43,156 nt of DNA from a virus: positions 1-43,156 of IMG/VR virus record IMGVR_UViG_3300047496_000036; one strand, written 5' to 3'. The notes under the pieces are model-generated. The model did not search any database, was not told the origin of the DNA, and worked only from the letters and a program-made list of their open reading frames with translations. Positions 1-6,205 of the stretch are shown here, one piece after another; positions within the stretch are counted from its first letter, which is position 1; the number at the start of each line of letters is the position of its first letter. A program made the position numbers and the translations under genes.

Positions 1-99
1 GCACTCACTCAACTCAAAGTCGATAGAATCGCACATACACTATCAACCGATTCAAGAGAGTGGACTCGTGAGATTGATTTCATTGAAGAACACATTAAG
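1..99. repeat. Terminal 99-bp direct repeat, left copy (circle join)
   Basis: Bases 1-99 are identical to 43058-43156. The length fits an assembly overlap of a circular or circularly permuted molecule better than a packaged terminal repeat, because a gene reads in frame through the join. The unique genome would be 43,057 bp. Confidence 0.95.
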
Positions 100-126
100 C
101 AATATCAGCAAAGGTTAAAGGGATGA
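1..126 (+). CDS. Hypothetical protein, C-terminal part of the gene crossing the circle join
   Basis: This is the end of the gene that starts at 42842; bases 1-99 duplicate codons already present at the right edge and bases 100-126 are the new part. The product ends IKQYQQRLKG and stops at TGA 124-126. The next ATG lies at 123, overlapping the stop. Function unknown. Confidence 0.8.
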   Translation, partial: ALTQLKVDRIAHTLSTDSREWTREIDFIEEHIKQYQQRLKG

Positions 127-203
127 GAGATTTTATATTGGGTATTTTGACTATGACGCTTTTAGTAATGATTAGCCAAGATTATAGGAGGTTAAAGGGA
201 TAG
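123..203 (+). CDS. Tiny membrane protein (26 aa)
   Basis: ATG 123 overlaps the previous TGA, with AAAGGG just upstream as ribosome binding site. The product begins MRDFILGILTMTLLVMISQD, one hydrophobic helix, and ends in basic residues YRRLKG. The last 12 bases before the stop (189-200) repeat 112-123 at the end of the previous gene. Function unknown; a small single-pass membrane peptide. Confidence 0.55.
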   Translation: MRDFILGILTMTLLVMISQDYRRLKG

Positions 204-204
204 C

Positions 205-363
205 CTATAACTAACGACTAGAACTGAGGCTGATTAGATTTTGCTAGCTCAGAACATGCGAAATCCAGCCTCTAACTGGTCGCTAGTAGCCGGATAAGAT
301 TAAAGGGTGCAGGTAAAATCTGCGGTGGAGAAATCCTTTTAAGGCCTATTTAATCCCGGCTAC
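205..363 (+). ncRNA. Predicted structured RNA, two long stems
   Basis: No gene fits here, but two long helices can be drawn. Stem 1 pairs 210-221 with 276-287 (one mismatch, one G.U) and 226-232 with 266-272, separated by a small internal loop. Stem 2 pairs AGCCGG 288-293 with 356-361 and GATTAAA 298-304 with 349-355. Inside it are GCAG 309-312/CTGC 320-323 and a GGA-GAAA-TCC hairpin at 327-336 with a GNRA loop. It directly precedes the twin hairpins and tRNA-like element and may be one RNA with them. Pairing was found by eye. Confidence 0.6.
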
Positions 364-370
364 TCCTAAA

Positions 371-457
371 AGAGAGATAGTTCGCTGGGCGGTAGGGAAA
401 TAGAAGACGTTCTAAGAGTTGGAATCAATAGTCTACCGCCCGGCAATCTGTCTCTCT
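371..457 (+). ncRNA. Twin hairpin element, copy A
   Basis: Outer helix AGAGAGA 371-377 with TCTCTCT 451-457; internal loop TAGTTC/AATCTG; inner 12-bp helix GCTGGGCGGTAG 384-395 with 433-444; apical TAGAA/TTCTA mini-hairpin at 401-414. Helices and internal loop are shared with copy B at 548-637 while the apical parts differ, which suggests selection on structure. It lies three bases before the tRNA-like element. Confidence 0.65.
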
Positions 458-459
458 AA

Positions 460-536
460 GGGGCGTTAATGTAGTGGTAACAGCAACTAGTCATCCGTGG
501 CTCTAGTTCTCACAGGTTCGATTCCTGTGCGCCCCA
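460..536 (+). tRNA. tRNA-like element with abnormal anticodon arm
   Basis: It has a 7-bp acceptor stem (GGGGCGT 460-466 with GCGCCCC 529-535), discriminator A536 without encoded CCA, a short D arm with the GGTA signature, and a perfect T arm (ACAGG, loop TTCGATT, CCTGT). The anticodon arm is not canonical: no 5-bp stem with a 7-nt loop fits. Instead ACTAG 486-490 pairs with CTAGT 503-507 around a 12-nt loop, or AACT/AGTT plus AGTCA/TGGCT form a longer hairpin with loop TCCG. The anticodon therefore cannot be assigned. It may be a decayed tRNA, a tRNA mimic or a domain of a larger RNA. Confidence 0.55.
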
Positions 537-547
537 TTAAGTTCATT

Positions 548-637
548 GAGGGAGATAGTTCGCTGGGCGGTAGAGTCTATTCGACCGCCGTTGCATTATG
601 CGGTGACGCCAAGTACCGCCCGGCTATCTGTCTCTCT
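548..637 (+). ncRNA. Twin hairpin element, copy B
   Basis: AGGGAGA 549-555 pairs with TCTCTCT 631-637; one A-to-G change relative to copy A keeps pairing as G.U. Internal loop TAGTTC/TATCTG; 11-bp helix from 562-572 with 614-624; a different apical hairpin (ACCGC 584-588 with GCGGT 600-604). It ends about 30 bases before the next gene. Confidence 0.65.
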
Positions 638-666
638 AAAATAAGTTCGATAAGTAAGGAGAAAAT

Positions 667-861
667 ATGAGAAGTCTAAGAACTACAGACAGAAGTCCAA
701 GCAGTCACCTATCGCCCTCTGAATCAGATGGGACGCCTAAAGCACCTAGCTGGACTAAGGTTAGTTTCTGGACAAAGGATGCAGAAGCAGTTGAAAAGGC
801 TCTGGAATCCTTTGAGGTTGCTGACTTAGAAATAGATATGGTCAAAAAGTCCGCCAATTAA
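667..861 (+). CDS. Hypothetical small protein (64 aa)
   Basis: ATG 667 follows AAGGAG with good spacing. The N-terminal half is Ser/Thr-rich and probably disordered; the second half (residues 30-64) is a compact alpha/beta-like segment with alternating acidic and hydrophobic residues (KVSFWTKDAEAVEKALESF). First gene after the structured RNA locus, in a run of small plus-strand genes. No family recognised. Confidence 0.7.
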   Translation: MRSLRTTDRSPSSHLSPSESDGTPKAPSWTKVSFWTKDAEAVEKALESFEVADLEIDMVKKSAN

Positions 862-880
862 ATAAATGTAAGGAGGTTTT

Positions 881-1030
881 ATGAACGACACAGACTGGAT
901 TTTACCCGAATTAAAGCGTTTACTTGGCCGCCACATCCCTAATTACGAGGTTGAGTATGTTGGGGTAAATCAAGCCAAGAAAGAAATAACTTTAATTAAA
1001 TACAAACCTAAAAATCCGCCCACTAATTAA
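881..1030 (+). CDS. Hypothetical small protein (49 aa)
   Basis: ATG 881 is preceded by a very strong AAGGAGG site. The product starts MNDTDWILPELKRLLG, has a short helix then beta-like segments, and ends with a proline-rich tail (KPKNPPTN). A following gene starts 14 bases later, so the two are probably co-transcribed. Function unknown. Confidence 0.7.
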   Translation: MNDTDWILPELKRLLGRHIPNYEVEYVGVNQAKKEITLIKYKPKNPPTN

Positions 1031-1044
1031 ATATAGGAGCTGAT

Positions 1045-1266
1045 ATGAGCGATGAACGTATTGAACGACTGGTAAATGACATTATCAGCTATCCCGTTGG
1101 CGGTTTAGCTAGGTTTGTGGCTAACGCTATTCAAGCTGGTACAAAAGAGTCACCGATACCAATCAGCCCGTCAGCATTGAAAGAATATAACATGGTCAGT
1201 AAACGCCTAACTGAAATGGTTAAATCCGCCCAATCAGCCCCCAGCGCCCCTGCGGTAGAGGAGTGA
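1045..1266 (+). CDS. Hypothetical small protein (73 aa)
   Basis: ATG 1045 follows TAGGAG at proper spacing. The product is probably helical for residues 1-60 with an Ala/Pro/Ser-rich tail ending in EE. No membrane segment or metal-binding motif. Part of the small-gene early operon; function unknown. Confidence 0.7.
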   Translation: MSDERIERLVNDIISYPVGGLARFVANAIQAGTKESPIPISPSALKEYNMVSKRLTEMVKSAQSAPSAPAVEE

Positions 1267-1268
1267 GT

Positions 1269-1382
1269 ATGAAATGTCTGTGTAAATATAAGGACTGTAG
1301 GGAGAAAGCCTATATGATGTCAGGTTTGTGCTTCATCTGTAATTTAAGCCATAACCAGAAACTAGTAACAATGAAAGGATAA
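1269..1382 (+). CDS. Small Cys-rich protein, probable zinc binder (37 aa)
   Basis: ATG 1269 lies two bases after the previous stop. The 37-residue product has Cys3, Cys5, Cys10, Cys21, Cys24 and His28, with CFIC forming a CxxC knuckle, so a small zinc-binding fold is likely. Its stop is just before the start region of the HNH gene. No family recognised; phage early regions often carry such small zinc proteins. Confidence 0.55.
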   Translation: MKCLCKYKDCREKAYMMSGLCFICNLSHNQKLVTMKG

Positions 1383-1400
1383 TGTGGGTAAACTTAAAAC

Positions 1401-1763
1401 ATGGGAATCAAACGAGATAAAGCGGACGCCCTCTTCAGTAAGTGGATTAGGGTACGAGATAACTGGACCTGCCAAAGGTGTCTCAAAAACTACGAAGGGC
1501 ATACGCAAGGGTTACATTGCTCGCATTTCCAAGGACGGGCAAAAGAGAGTACTCGCTTTGAGCCACTTAATGCCGATGCCCTTTGCTACGGGTGTCACCA
1601 ATACTTCACCAGTCATCCCGCCGAACACTACGAATGGCAAATTAAACGAAAGGGACAAGATGTCATCAACCAACTCGTCTTACTCAGCAACACCTATAAG
1701 AAGAAAGACAGGCTTGCCGAAGCCCTCTACTGGACTCAAGAGCTTAAGAACCAAGAGACTTAG
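1401..1763 (+). CDS. ninG: NinG/Rap-like HNH-type recombination protein
   Basis: The 120-residue product starts with a helical FSKWIRVRD segment followed by Cys24-x2-Cys27, His39-x2-His42 with HFQGR, then Asn57 and Cys62-x2-Cys65-His66. This order matches the lambda NinG/Rap family, which cuts or processes branched recombination intermediates, and is related to HNH nucleases. ATG 1401 is forced by a stop at 1395. Its ribosome binding site is weak. A second frame overlaps it: a GTG at 1384 has a better site, and a small membrane ORF overlaps the 3' end. With no phage polymerase visible, this may be the only recombination enzyme encoded. Confidence 0.7.
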   Translation: MGIKRDKADALFSKWIRVRDNWTCQRCLKNYEGHTQGLHCSHFQGRAKESTRFEPLNADALCYGCHQYFTSHPAEHYEWQIKRKGQDVINQLVLLSNTYKKKDRLAEALYWTQELKNQET

Positions 1764-1851
1764 TCTACTCGATTTAGCGATAATTGTTTTACTGACGTGG
1801 TTGATAATATTTATCCGTACCCACTTGCATATCAGCATAACTTGGTCATAA
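1660..1851 (+). CDS. Possible overlapping small membrane protein (63 aa)
   Basis: ATG 1660 has AAAGGGA just upstream and lies in another frame inside the NinG-like gene. The product has a basic Ser/Thr-rich N-terminus (RTKR before the helix) and one strong hydrophobic helix (DLAIIVLLTWLIIFI), about half of it encoded beyond the NinG stop. The same frame is open back to GTG 1384. The membrane segment is not explained by the NinG frame, but this could still be chance. Possible role in lysis or membrane modification is inference. Confidence 0.35.
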   Translation: MSSTNSSYSATPIRRKTGLPKPSTGLKSLRTKRLSLLDLAIIVLLTWLIIFIRTHLHISITWS

Positions 1852-1913
1852 TGGTTTCGGTAAACTTTAAACGAGGATACAAGAGCACTATCTGATAAGC
1901 GTCCGGCTCACCT

Positions 1914-2351
1914 TTGAAGAATTTAATCTGTGCGATAATTTTAAGTTTTCTGTTCTACGCCCCCTCACATGTAAGCGATAGGGTAGGGGTTAGTTTACCT
2001 CATGTCAATCAAATAAAGCCCTCTAAGTGGCCAGTACCTGTCTCACAGGGGGTCGTGGAAGCTTTGTATGTGGCTCCAGTATCTCCCCCAACCCCAGTTA
2101 TTAGTGGGGTGGTAAATTGTGGGAGTGACCCTTATCAAATACTCGTGTATCAAAGAGAGTCTGGGTGTCGGACAAACTCAGTCAACAGTATAGGCTGTGC
2201 CGGGATCGGGCAAGCCTGCCCAGGATCTAAACTCCCCTGCTCGCTATCAGATTGGGACTGTCAGAACAATTACTTCACCCAATACATGTTAGCTAGGTAT
2301 GGTTCGTGGGCGTCGGCATGGAATTCAGAAACTTCAAGAGGCTGGTGGTAG
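1914..2351 (+). CDS. Secreted lysozyme-like (APF/transglycosylase-type) protein
   Basis: TTG 1914 is the only start after an in-frame stop at 1896; no clear ribosome site is seen. Residues 1-18 form a signal peptide (KNLICAIILSFLFY), followed by a proline-rich linker to about 68. The C-terminal domain has QRESG with candidate catalytic Glu82, then GCAGIGQACPGSKLP and ARYGSW. This pattern is typical of the lysozyme-like domain of aggregation-promoting-factor and transglycosylase-like proteins, which cut or bind peptidoglycan. Four or more Cys residues suggest disulphides outside the cell. It may help lysis, entry or cell-wall loosening. Confidence 0.65.
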   Translation: MKNLICAIILSFLFYAPSHVSDRVGVSLPHVNQIKPSKWPVPVSQGVVEALYVAPVSPPTPVISGVVNCGSDPYQILVYQRESGCRTNSVNSIGCAGIGQACPGSKLPCSLSDWDCQNNYFTQYMLARYGSWASAWNSETSRGWW

Positions 2352-2574
2352 ATTTTCCCAATTATTAGGAAACGGGTCTTCTACTACTCTAAATAGAGGT
2401 AGTTCAGTAGTCGTGCCTATTCCTACGTCCTCATATTCGATTCTCTCTATAGGTTGTGGAGGGTGTTGTCTCCACCCGAAAGCTTCTGAGATAGCGAAGT
2501 GAATTCTACCCTTAAAACGGCGGTTTGGTTTTCTTTCACTGGGTGCATGTTCCATAATGATAAAGTATAAATAA

Positions 2575-3156
2575 ATGATTGCAATTTGCCTACCCTCAAG
2601 AGGACTAATGCACTCCAGGACTATGCAGGACATCCTATCCAATATCCGTAACTTCGATGAGATAGGCTTTTATTTTTCCCACGGACACTCTATTCCAGAG
2701 TCTCATAACATCTGTGTTGATGAAGCTTTGATGGATGAGCCGGATTATGTATGGTTGTGCGAGGACGATCAGAGTTATCCACATGATATTTTAGACCGAA
2801 TGATTAAAGCCGACGTTGATCTGGCGGTCTGTGATTACCCCGTAGGAATAGGCAAATTACCTTGTATAAAATACGCCAAGAACGGAGACATTCAATACGC
2901 CGGAACTGGCTGTGTTTTAGTAAAGCCTTGGATTTTTCATAAAATAGGTTATCCTTACTTTAGGACTGATACAATCTATATGGAAGATACAATGGAACCA
3001 GTTGAGAATAACATTCCAAACCCCCACGGACTACATGATGTAGATTTTTGGGTGAGAGCTTTAAAATTAAATCCCTCCTACTCCGTTGTGGATAGGATAG
3101 GACATTATAAGTTAGATGTTCGCTTACCGGACTATAAGGTGGAAAAATGGTCATAA
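2575..3156 (+). CDS. Glycosyltransferase, GT-A fold (GT2-like)
   Basis: First gene of an eight-gene overlapping operon. The 193-residue product begins with a beta-strand (IAICLPSRG), has ESHNICVDEAL, then the metal-binding motif WLCEDDQSYP (Glu63-Asp64-Asp65) expected of nucleotide-sugar-dependent GT-A enzymes, and later GTGCVLVKP and HDVDFW. It is shorter than usual GT2 proteins but keeps the nucleotide-binding core. It is distantly like the phage gene product at 10661-11500. The acceptor is unknown. The next gene starts 10 bases before its stop. Confidence 0.75.
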   Translation: MIAICLPSRGLMHSRTMQDILSNIRNFDEIGFYFSHGHSIPESHNICVDEALMDEPDYVWLCEDDQSYPHDILDRMIKADVDLAVCDYPVGIGKLPCIKYAKNGDIQYAGTGCVLVKPWIFHKIGYPYFRTDTIYMEDTMEPVENNIPNPHGLHDVDFWVRALKLNPSYSVVDRIGHYKLDVRLPDYKVEKWS

Positions 3157-4058
3157 GATACGTTGGGAATTTCCGTGAGACCTATTGTACGGAGACCCAT
3201 CTAGCCAAGACTCTAGAGAATCTTGGGCATGAGGTGATTCGTCTGCAAGAAGATACTACTCAAGATGTTGTTGGGAAGTGCGACCTTTTCCTCTTTACTA
3301 GAACTTGGGGTAATACGGTAAAAATGGAACACCTACAAGAGTACAAGAAGATGAAGATCCCGACAGTCTCATGGCACCTTGATCTGTATGTTGGGCTTCA
3401 AAGAGACGGGGGGATAGACAACGATCCGTTTTGGCGGACAGATTTTGTATTCACGCCTGATGGAGACCCTAAATCTGCCGAAGTTTTCAAGGAAAAAGGC
3501 ATAAATCACCACTACATGAAACCCGGTGTATTCAAAGATGAGTGTTATATCCCGAAAATCCCGACCCCGGACAGGCACGAGTTAATCTTTGTCGGGTCAT
3601 ATAACTACCATCCGGAATGGCCGTACCGACAACAGTTAATAGACTTCCTTAAATCGACTTATCCACAGTTTGAGCACTGGGGCCCGGAAGGGCGAGGGCT
3701 AGTAAGGGGAGACGCCCTGAACCGTCTATACGCTAATACGAAGGTCGTGGTCGGGGATTCACTCTGCTTAGGTTTTGATAAGCCCTATTACTGGTCGGAT
3801 AGAGTCTATGAGACTTTAGGAAGAGGCGGGTTTCTTATCCATCCGTACATCGAAGGCATGGACGAAGAGTTCGTGGACGGAGTTCATCTGGCTTATTACA
3901 AATACGGAGATTTTGAAGAACTTAAAGCCAAGATAGACTACTTCCTTCAAGCTGATCGAGTGAGAGAAGATATTCGGAAGATTGGACATGAGTTCGTCAA
4001 GAAACACGCTACTTACGAGAACCGAGCTAAGGACGTTTTAGATGTCGTATTGGGATAA
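3147..4058 (+). CDS. Glycosyltransferase, GT-B fold (CgeB/GT1-like)
   Basis: The 303-residue protein has an N-terminal Rossmann-like half (residues 1-130, starting MVIRYVGNF) and a C-terminal half with IFVGSYNYHPEWPYRQ near 148 and YETLGRGGFLIHP near 228. The latter is the donor-binding region typical of CgeB-type family-1 glycosyltransferases. The helical C-terminus KKHATYENRAKDVLDVV matches the end of that family. Start ATG 3147 overlaps the upstream gene by 10 bases. The sugar and acceptor cannot be told. Confidence 0.8.
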   Translation: MVIRYVGNFRETYCTETHLAKTLENLGHEVIRLQEDTTQDVVGKCDLFLFTRTWGNTVKMEHLQEYKKMKIPTVSWHLDLYVGLQRDGGIDNDPFWRTDFVFTPDGDPKSAEVFKEKGINHHYMKPGVFKDECYIPKIPTPDRHELIFVGSYNYHPEWPYRQQLIDFLKSTYPQFEHWGPEGRGLVRGDALNRLYANTKVVVGDSLCLGFDKPYYWSDRVYETLGRGGFLIHPYIEGMDEEFVDGVHLAYYKYGDFEELKAKIDYFLQADRVREDIRKIGHEFVKKHATYENRAKDVLDVVLG

Positions 4059-4560
4059 CGTAGATCCTATAGAGATGGGTGGAACCGATGACACCACACA
4101 GGAGCACGTTGATAAACTATTATTCTTAGCGCCCACAGGCGGGTCAGTCCTAGAGATAGGTTGCGGTATGGGCCGTTTACTCAGCGAGCTCACGGGATTC
4201 TTTGATAACTTATACGGTTACGATCCCTCGGAAACCCTACTAGCCAAAGCTCCTAAGGGTAAGATCATCTACACTACCGATCTGCCTGATAGAAAATTTG
4301 ACTTCATCTATTCGATGTTGGTTTTTCAACATATTACAGACGAGTCAAAAAAAGAATATATCGAGTATGCCTCAAAACACCTCTTAGTGGATGGTATGTT
4401 TAAATTCCAGTACGTCACCGAGGGAGAACGATCTCCTCAAAACTTCCCCGTAAAGGACGATGATATAAATAAATACTGCTTAGAGGCTGGTTTTACGGTC
4501 AATATCACCCAGGACAGTAAATACCCACAGTGGAGTTGGGCAACTTGTGAGTTGCGGTAG
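4042..4560 (+). CDS. SAM-dependent methyltransferase (class I)
   Basis: The 172-residue protein carries motif I VLEIGCGMGR (residues 36-45), an acidic motif II (YGYDPS), and FDFIYSMLVFQHI for motif IV, the usual class I Rossmann methyltransferase core. It overlaps both neighbouring glycosyltransferase operon genes, so it probably methylates a sugar or glycan product of this cassette rather than DNA; no DNA-recognition domain is present. Substrate assignment is inference. Confidence 0.8.
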   Translation: MSYWDNVDPIEMGGTDDTTQEHVDKLLFLAPTGGSVLEIGCGMGRLLSELTGFFDNLYGYDPSETLLAKAPKGKIIYTTDLPDRKFDFIYSMLVFQHITDESKKEYIEYASKHLLVDGMFKFQYVTEGERSPQNFPVKDDDINKYCLEAGFTVNITQDSKYPQWSWATCELR

Positions 4561-4810
4561 GTGCCAGACAACCGAAAATCTATTAATTCACTCCCGGAGA
4601 CTGCGGAAGGACGGGACTTATTATGTCCGCTACTATTGTCGGCGGTGTCAGAACGACCGAATGCTGGATTATAACCGCCGTACGAAATACGACAGAATGA
4701 CAACCACTCAGAGGCTTGCAGTCAAAGAGTGGTCAGAGGTAGCAACAGAGAATAATTCTCGTATCATGTCAAGGGGCTTACATGTACAAAAAACCGGGTT
4801 GGGTTTTTGA
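4547..4810 (+). CDS. Small zinc-ribbon protein (87 aa)
   Basis: GTG 4547 overlaps the methyltransferase stop. CGRC (residues 3-6) and CRRC (residues 31-34) form a two-knuckle zinc ribbon with basic residues between them, then a basic region (DYNRRTKYDR). Similar small phage proteins are related to degenerate HNH or zinc-ribbon DNA-binding proteins, but no catalytic His/Asn pattern is seen here. It sits oddly within a glycosyltransferase operon and may be an insertion. Function unknown. Confidence 0.55.
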   Translation: MSCGRCQTTENLLIHSRRLRKDGTYYVRYYCRRCQNDRMLDYNRRTKYDRMTTTQRLAVKEWSEVATENNSRIMSRGLHVQKTGLGF

Positions 4811-4811
4811 G

Positions 4812-5525
4812 ATGGTTTGGCTACAATGTAACCCCGAGTTAAAAGGTGCTACTTACTGGGACTGGACACTTCTTAAATGGATAGAACAACAGATTGAGAG
4901 TGACAGCATAATAGTTATCCCGGGAGCCTTCCAAGCCGACTATATAGATGAAATAAACAGGGTGCTAATGGATTACAAAACTGGTGTTGTTATAATCACT
5001 TCAGATGAGGAAGCTAACTTCCCTCTGGATAAACTCAAAACGAATCTTAAAGTCTATACTCAGTACTATGGGCACGCTCCTATTCCTATCGGTTATGCTC
5101 CTAACCCACCGGTCCCCTTAAAGAAAACTATTCCTTACTTCTTCGCTGGACAGGTGACTACTCCGGACAGGATGATTCTAGCTCAGGTTATGAGAGGTTT
5201 GGACGGCGAGCTGGTGGAGACTGAAGGGTTTGCCCAAGGACTAAAGAAGGACGACTATAATGCCATGATGGGAGCGGCAAAGATCGTTCCTTGTCCGGGC
5301 GGACCGTTCTCACCCGACTCATTCCGCTTATATGAAGCTTTGGAAGCTGGTTGTACTCCCGTAGTAAACGATGAGGAGTTCTTCACTAAATTATTCGGGC
5401 ACTTCCCTTTTCCTTGCGTTAAAGCCTGGAGCGAGCTTAAGGATATCGAATATAAAGACTACTCGGGGTGGTGGGACAACTACAAAGAAGAACTAGTAAA
5501 TGACCTATGGATGTTACAGTCTTAA
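4812..5525 (+). CDS. Glycosyltransferase, exostosin-like (GT-B half)
   Basis: Start ATG 4812 follows the previous TGA by one base (TGAGATG); an in-frame ATG at 4782 is an alternative that adds ten residues. The product of about 237 residues has CPGGPFSPDSFRLYEALEAG near residue 160, followed by CTPVV, the donor-site pattern of exostosin-like and related GT-B transferases. The N-terminal part has Rossmann-like strands (IIVIPGAF, GVVIITSDEE). It overlaps the next gene by 19 bases. Probably adds a sugar to the same glycan as its neighbours. Confidence 0.65.
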   Translation: MVWLQCNPELKGATYWDWTLLKWIEQQIESDSIIVIPGAFQADYIDEINRVLMDYKTGVVIITSDEEANFPLDKLKTNLKVYTQYYGHAPIPIGYAPNPPVPLKKTIPYFFAGQVTTPDRMILAQVMRGLDGELVETEGFAQGLKKDDYNAMMGAAKIVPCPGGPFSPDSFRLYEALEAGCTPVVNDEEFFTKLFGHFPFPCVKAWSELKDIEYKDYSGWWDNYKEELVNDLWMLQS

Positions 5526-6205
5526 TTTCGAGCTCTCCGATAGCCTCCCATCCCTCAACGCAGATGATTGACGAGGTTATTAAAAGTGTCCGTGATCGTC
5601 TGCCTAACCCGAGAATAATAGTTATGCTCGACGGGGTCAGGAAAGAACAAAAGGAGTACAAGAAGAATTACCGTAAGTATATTGATAACCTCGACCCAAC
5701 GGTTGAGAAGGTAGTTTCCCTGTCTTTCCGTCATCAAGCCGGGATGACACAAAAAGCCCTCAAACAGGTGACTACTCCTTTCATTCTGTTTCTAGAGCAC
5801 GACACCCCTCTAACAAAAGATATACCCTTTGATCATCTAATAGAACCACTCAAAGATGGCCGAGCGAATGTGGTGAGGCTTAATTATAACTTCGAGATTC
5901 ATCCTGACCACAAATATCTAGTCGAAGGAGTGGAAGGTGACCTGACAAAGATGTGGCAATGGAGCCAGCGTCCCCATCTATCGACTGTCGAGTTTTATAG
6001 GTATATGTTAAGTTACTTTCCAGCAACGTCCAAGACTATGATAGAAGACCACATCTACCCTATAATAATCGCCGACAGGGAAGAAAAACACAGGCCGTGG
6101 GAAACATGGAAAATTATGATGTACACCCCTGAAGGAGACCAACAACGAAGCATACACTTAGATGGTAGAGAAGGTAAAAATAAATATGAGATGTTAGCCG
6201 AGTGA
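5507..6205 (+). CDS. Glycosyltransferase, GT-A fold (GT2-like)
   Basis: The 232-residue product starts with a strand-loop (VTVLISSSPI), then an activation-like segment (HQAGMTQKALKQVTTPFI) and LFLEHDTPL, where Glu97-His98-Asp99 is in the place of the DxD metal site. A His within that motif is unusual but seen in divergent GT2 members. Later IEDHIYP may be the catalytic-base region. ATG 5507 overlaps the upstream gene by 19 bases. Donor and acceptor unknown. Confidence 0.65.
   Translation: MDVTVLISSSPIASHPSTQMIDEVIKSVRDRLPNPRIIVMLDGVRKEQKEYKKNYRKYIDNLDPTVEKVVSLSFRHQAGMTQKALKQVTTPFILFLEHDTPLTKDIPFDHLIEPLKDGRANVVRLNYNFEIHPDHKYLVEGVEGDLTKMWQWSQRPHLSTVEFYRYMLSYFPATSKTMIEDHIYPIIIADREEKHRPWETWKIMMYTPEGDQQRSIHLDGREGKNKYEMLAE

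Noticed and set aside
1-99. True packaged direct terminal repeat
   Set aside because: Length equals a common assembly overlap and a gene reads across; true ends cannot be settled without reads.
2299-2642. Overlapping ORFs on both strands between 2299 and 2642
   Set aside because: Both overlap recognised genes, lack ribosome sites and show no domain. The gap 2352-2574 holds only a GTGGAG/CTCCAC hairpin.
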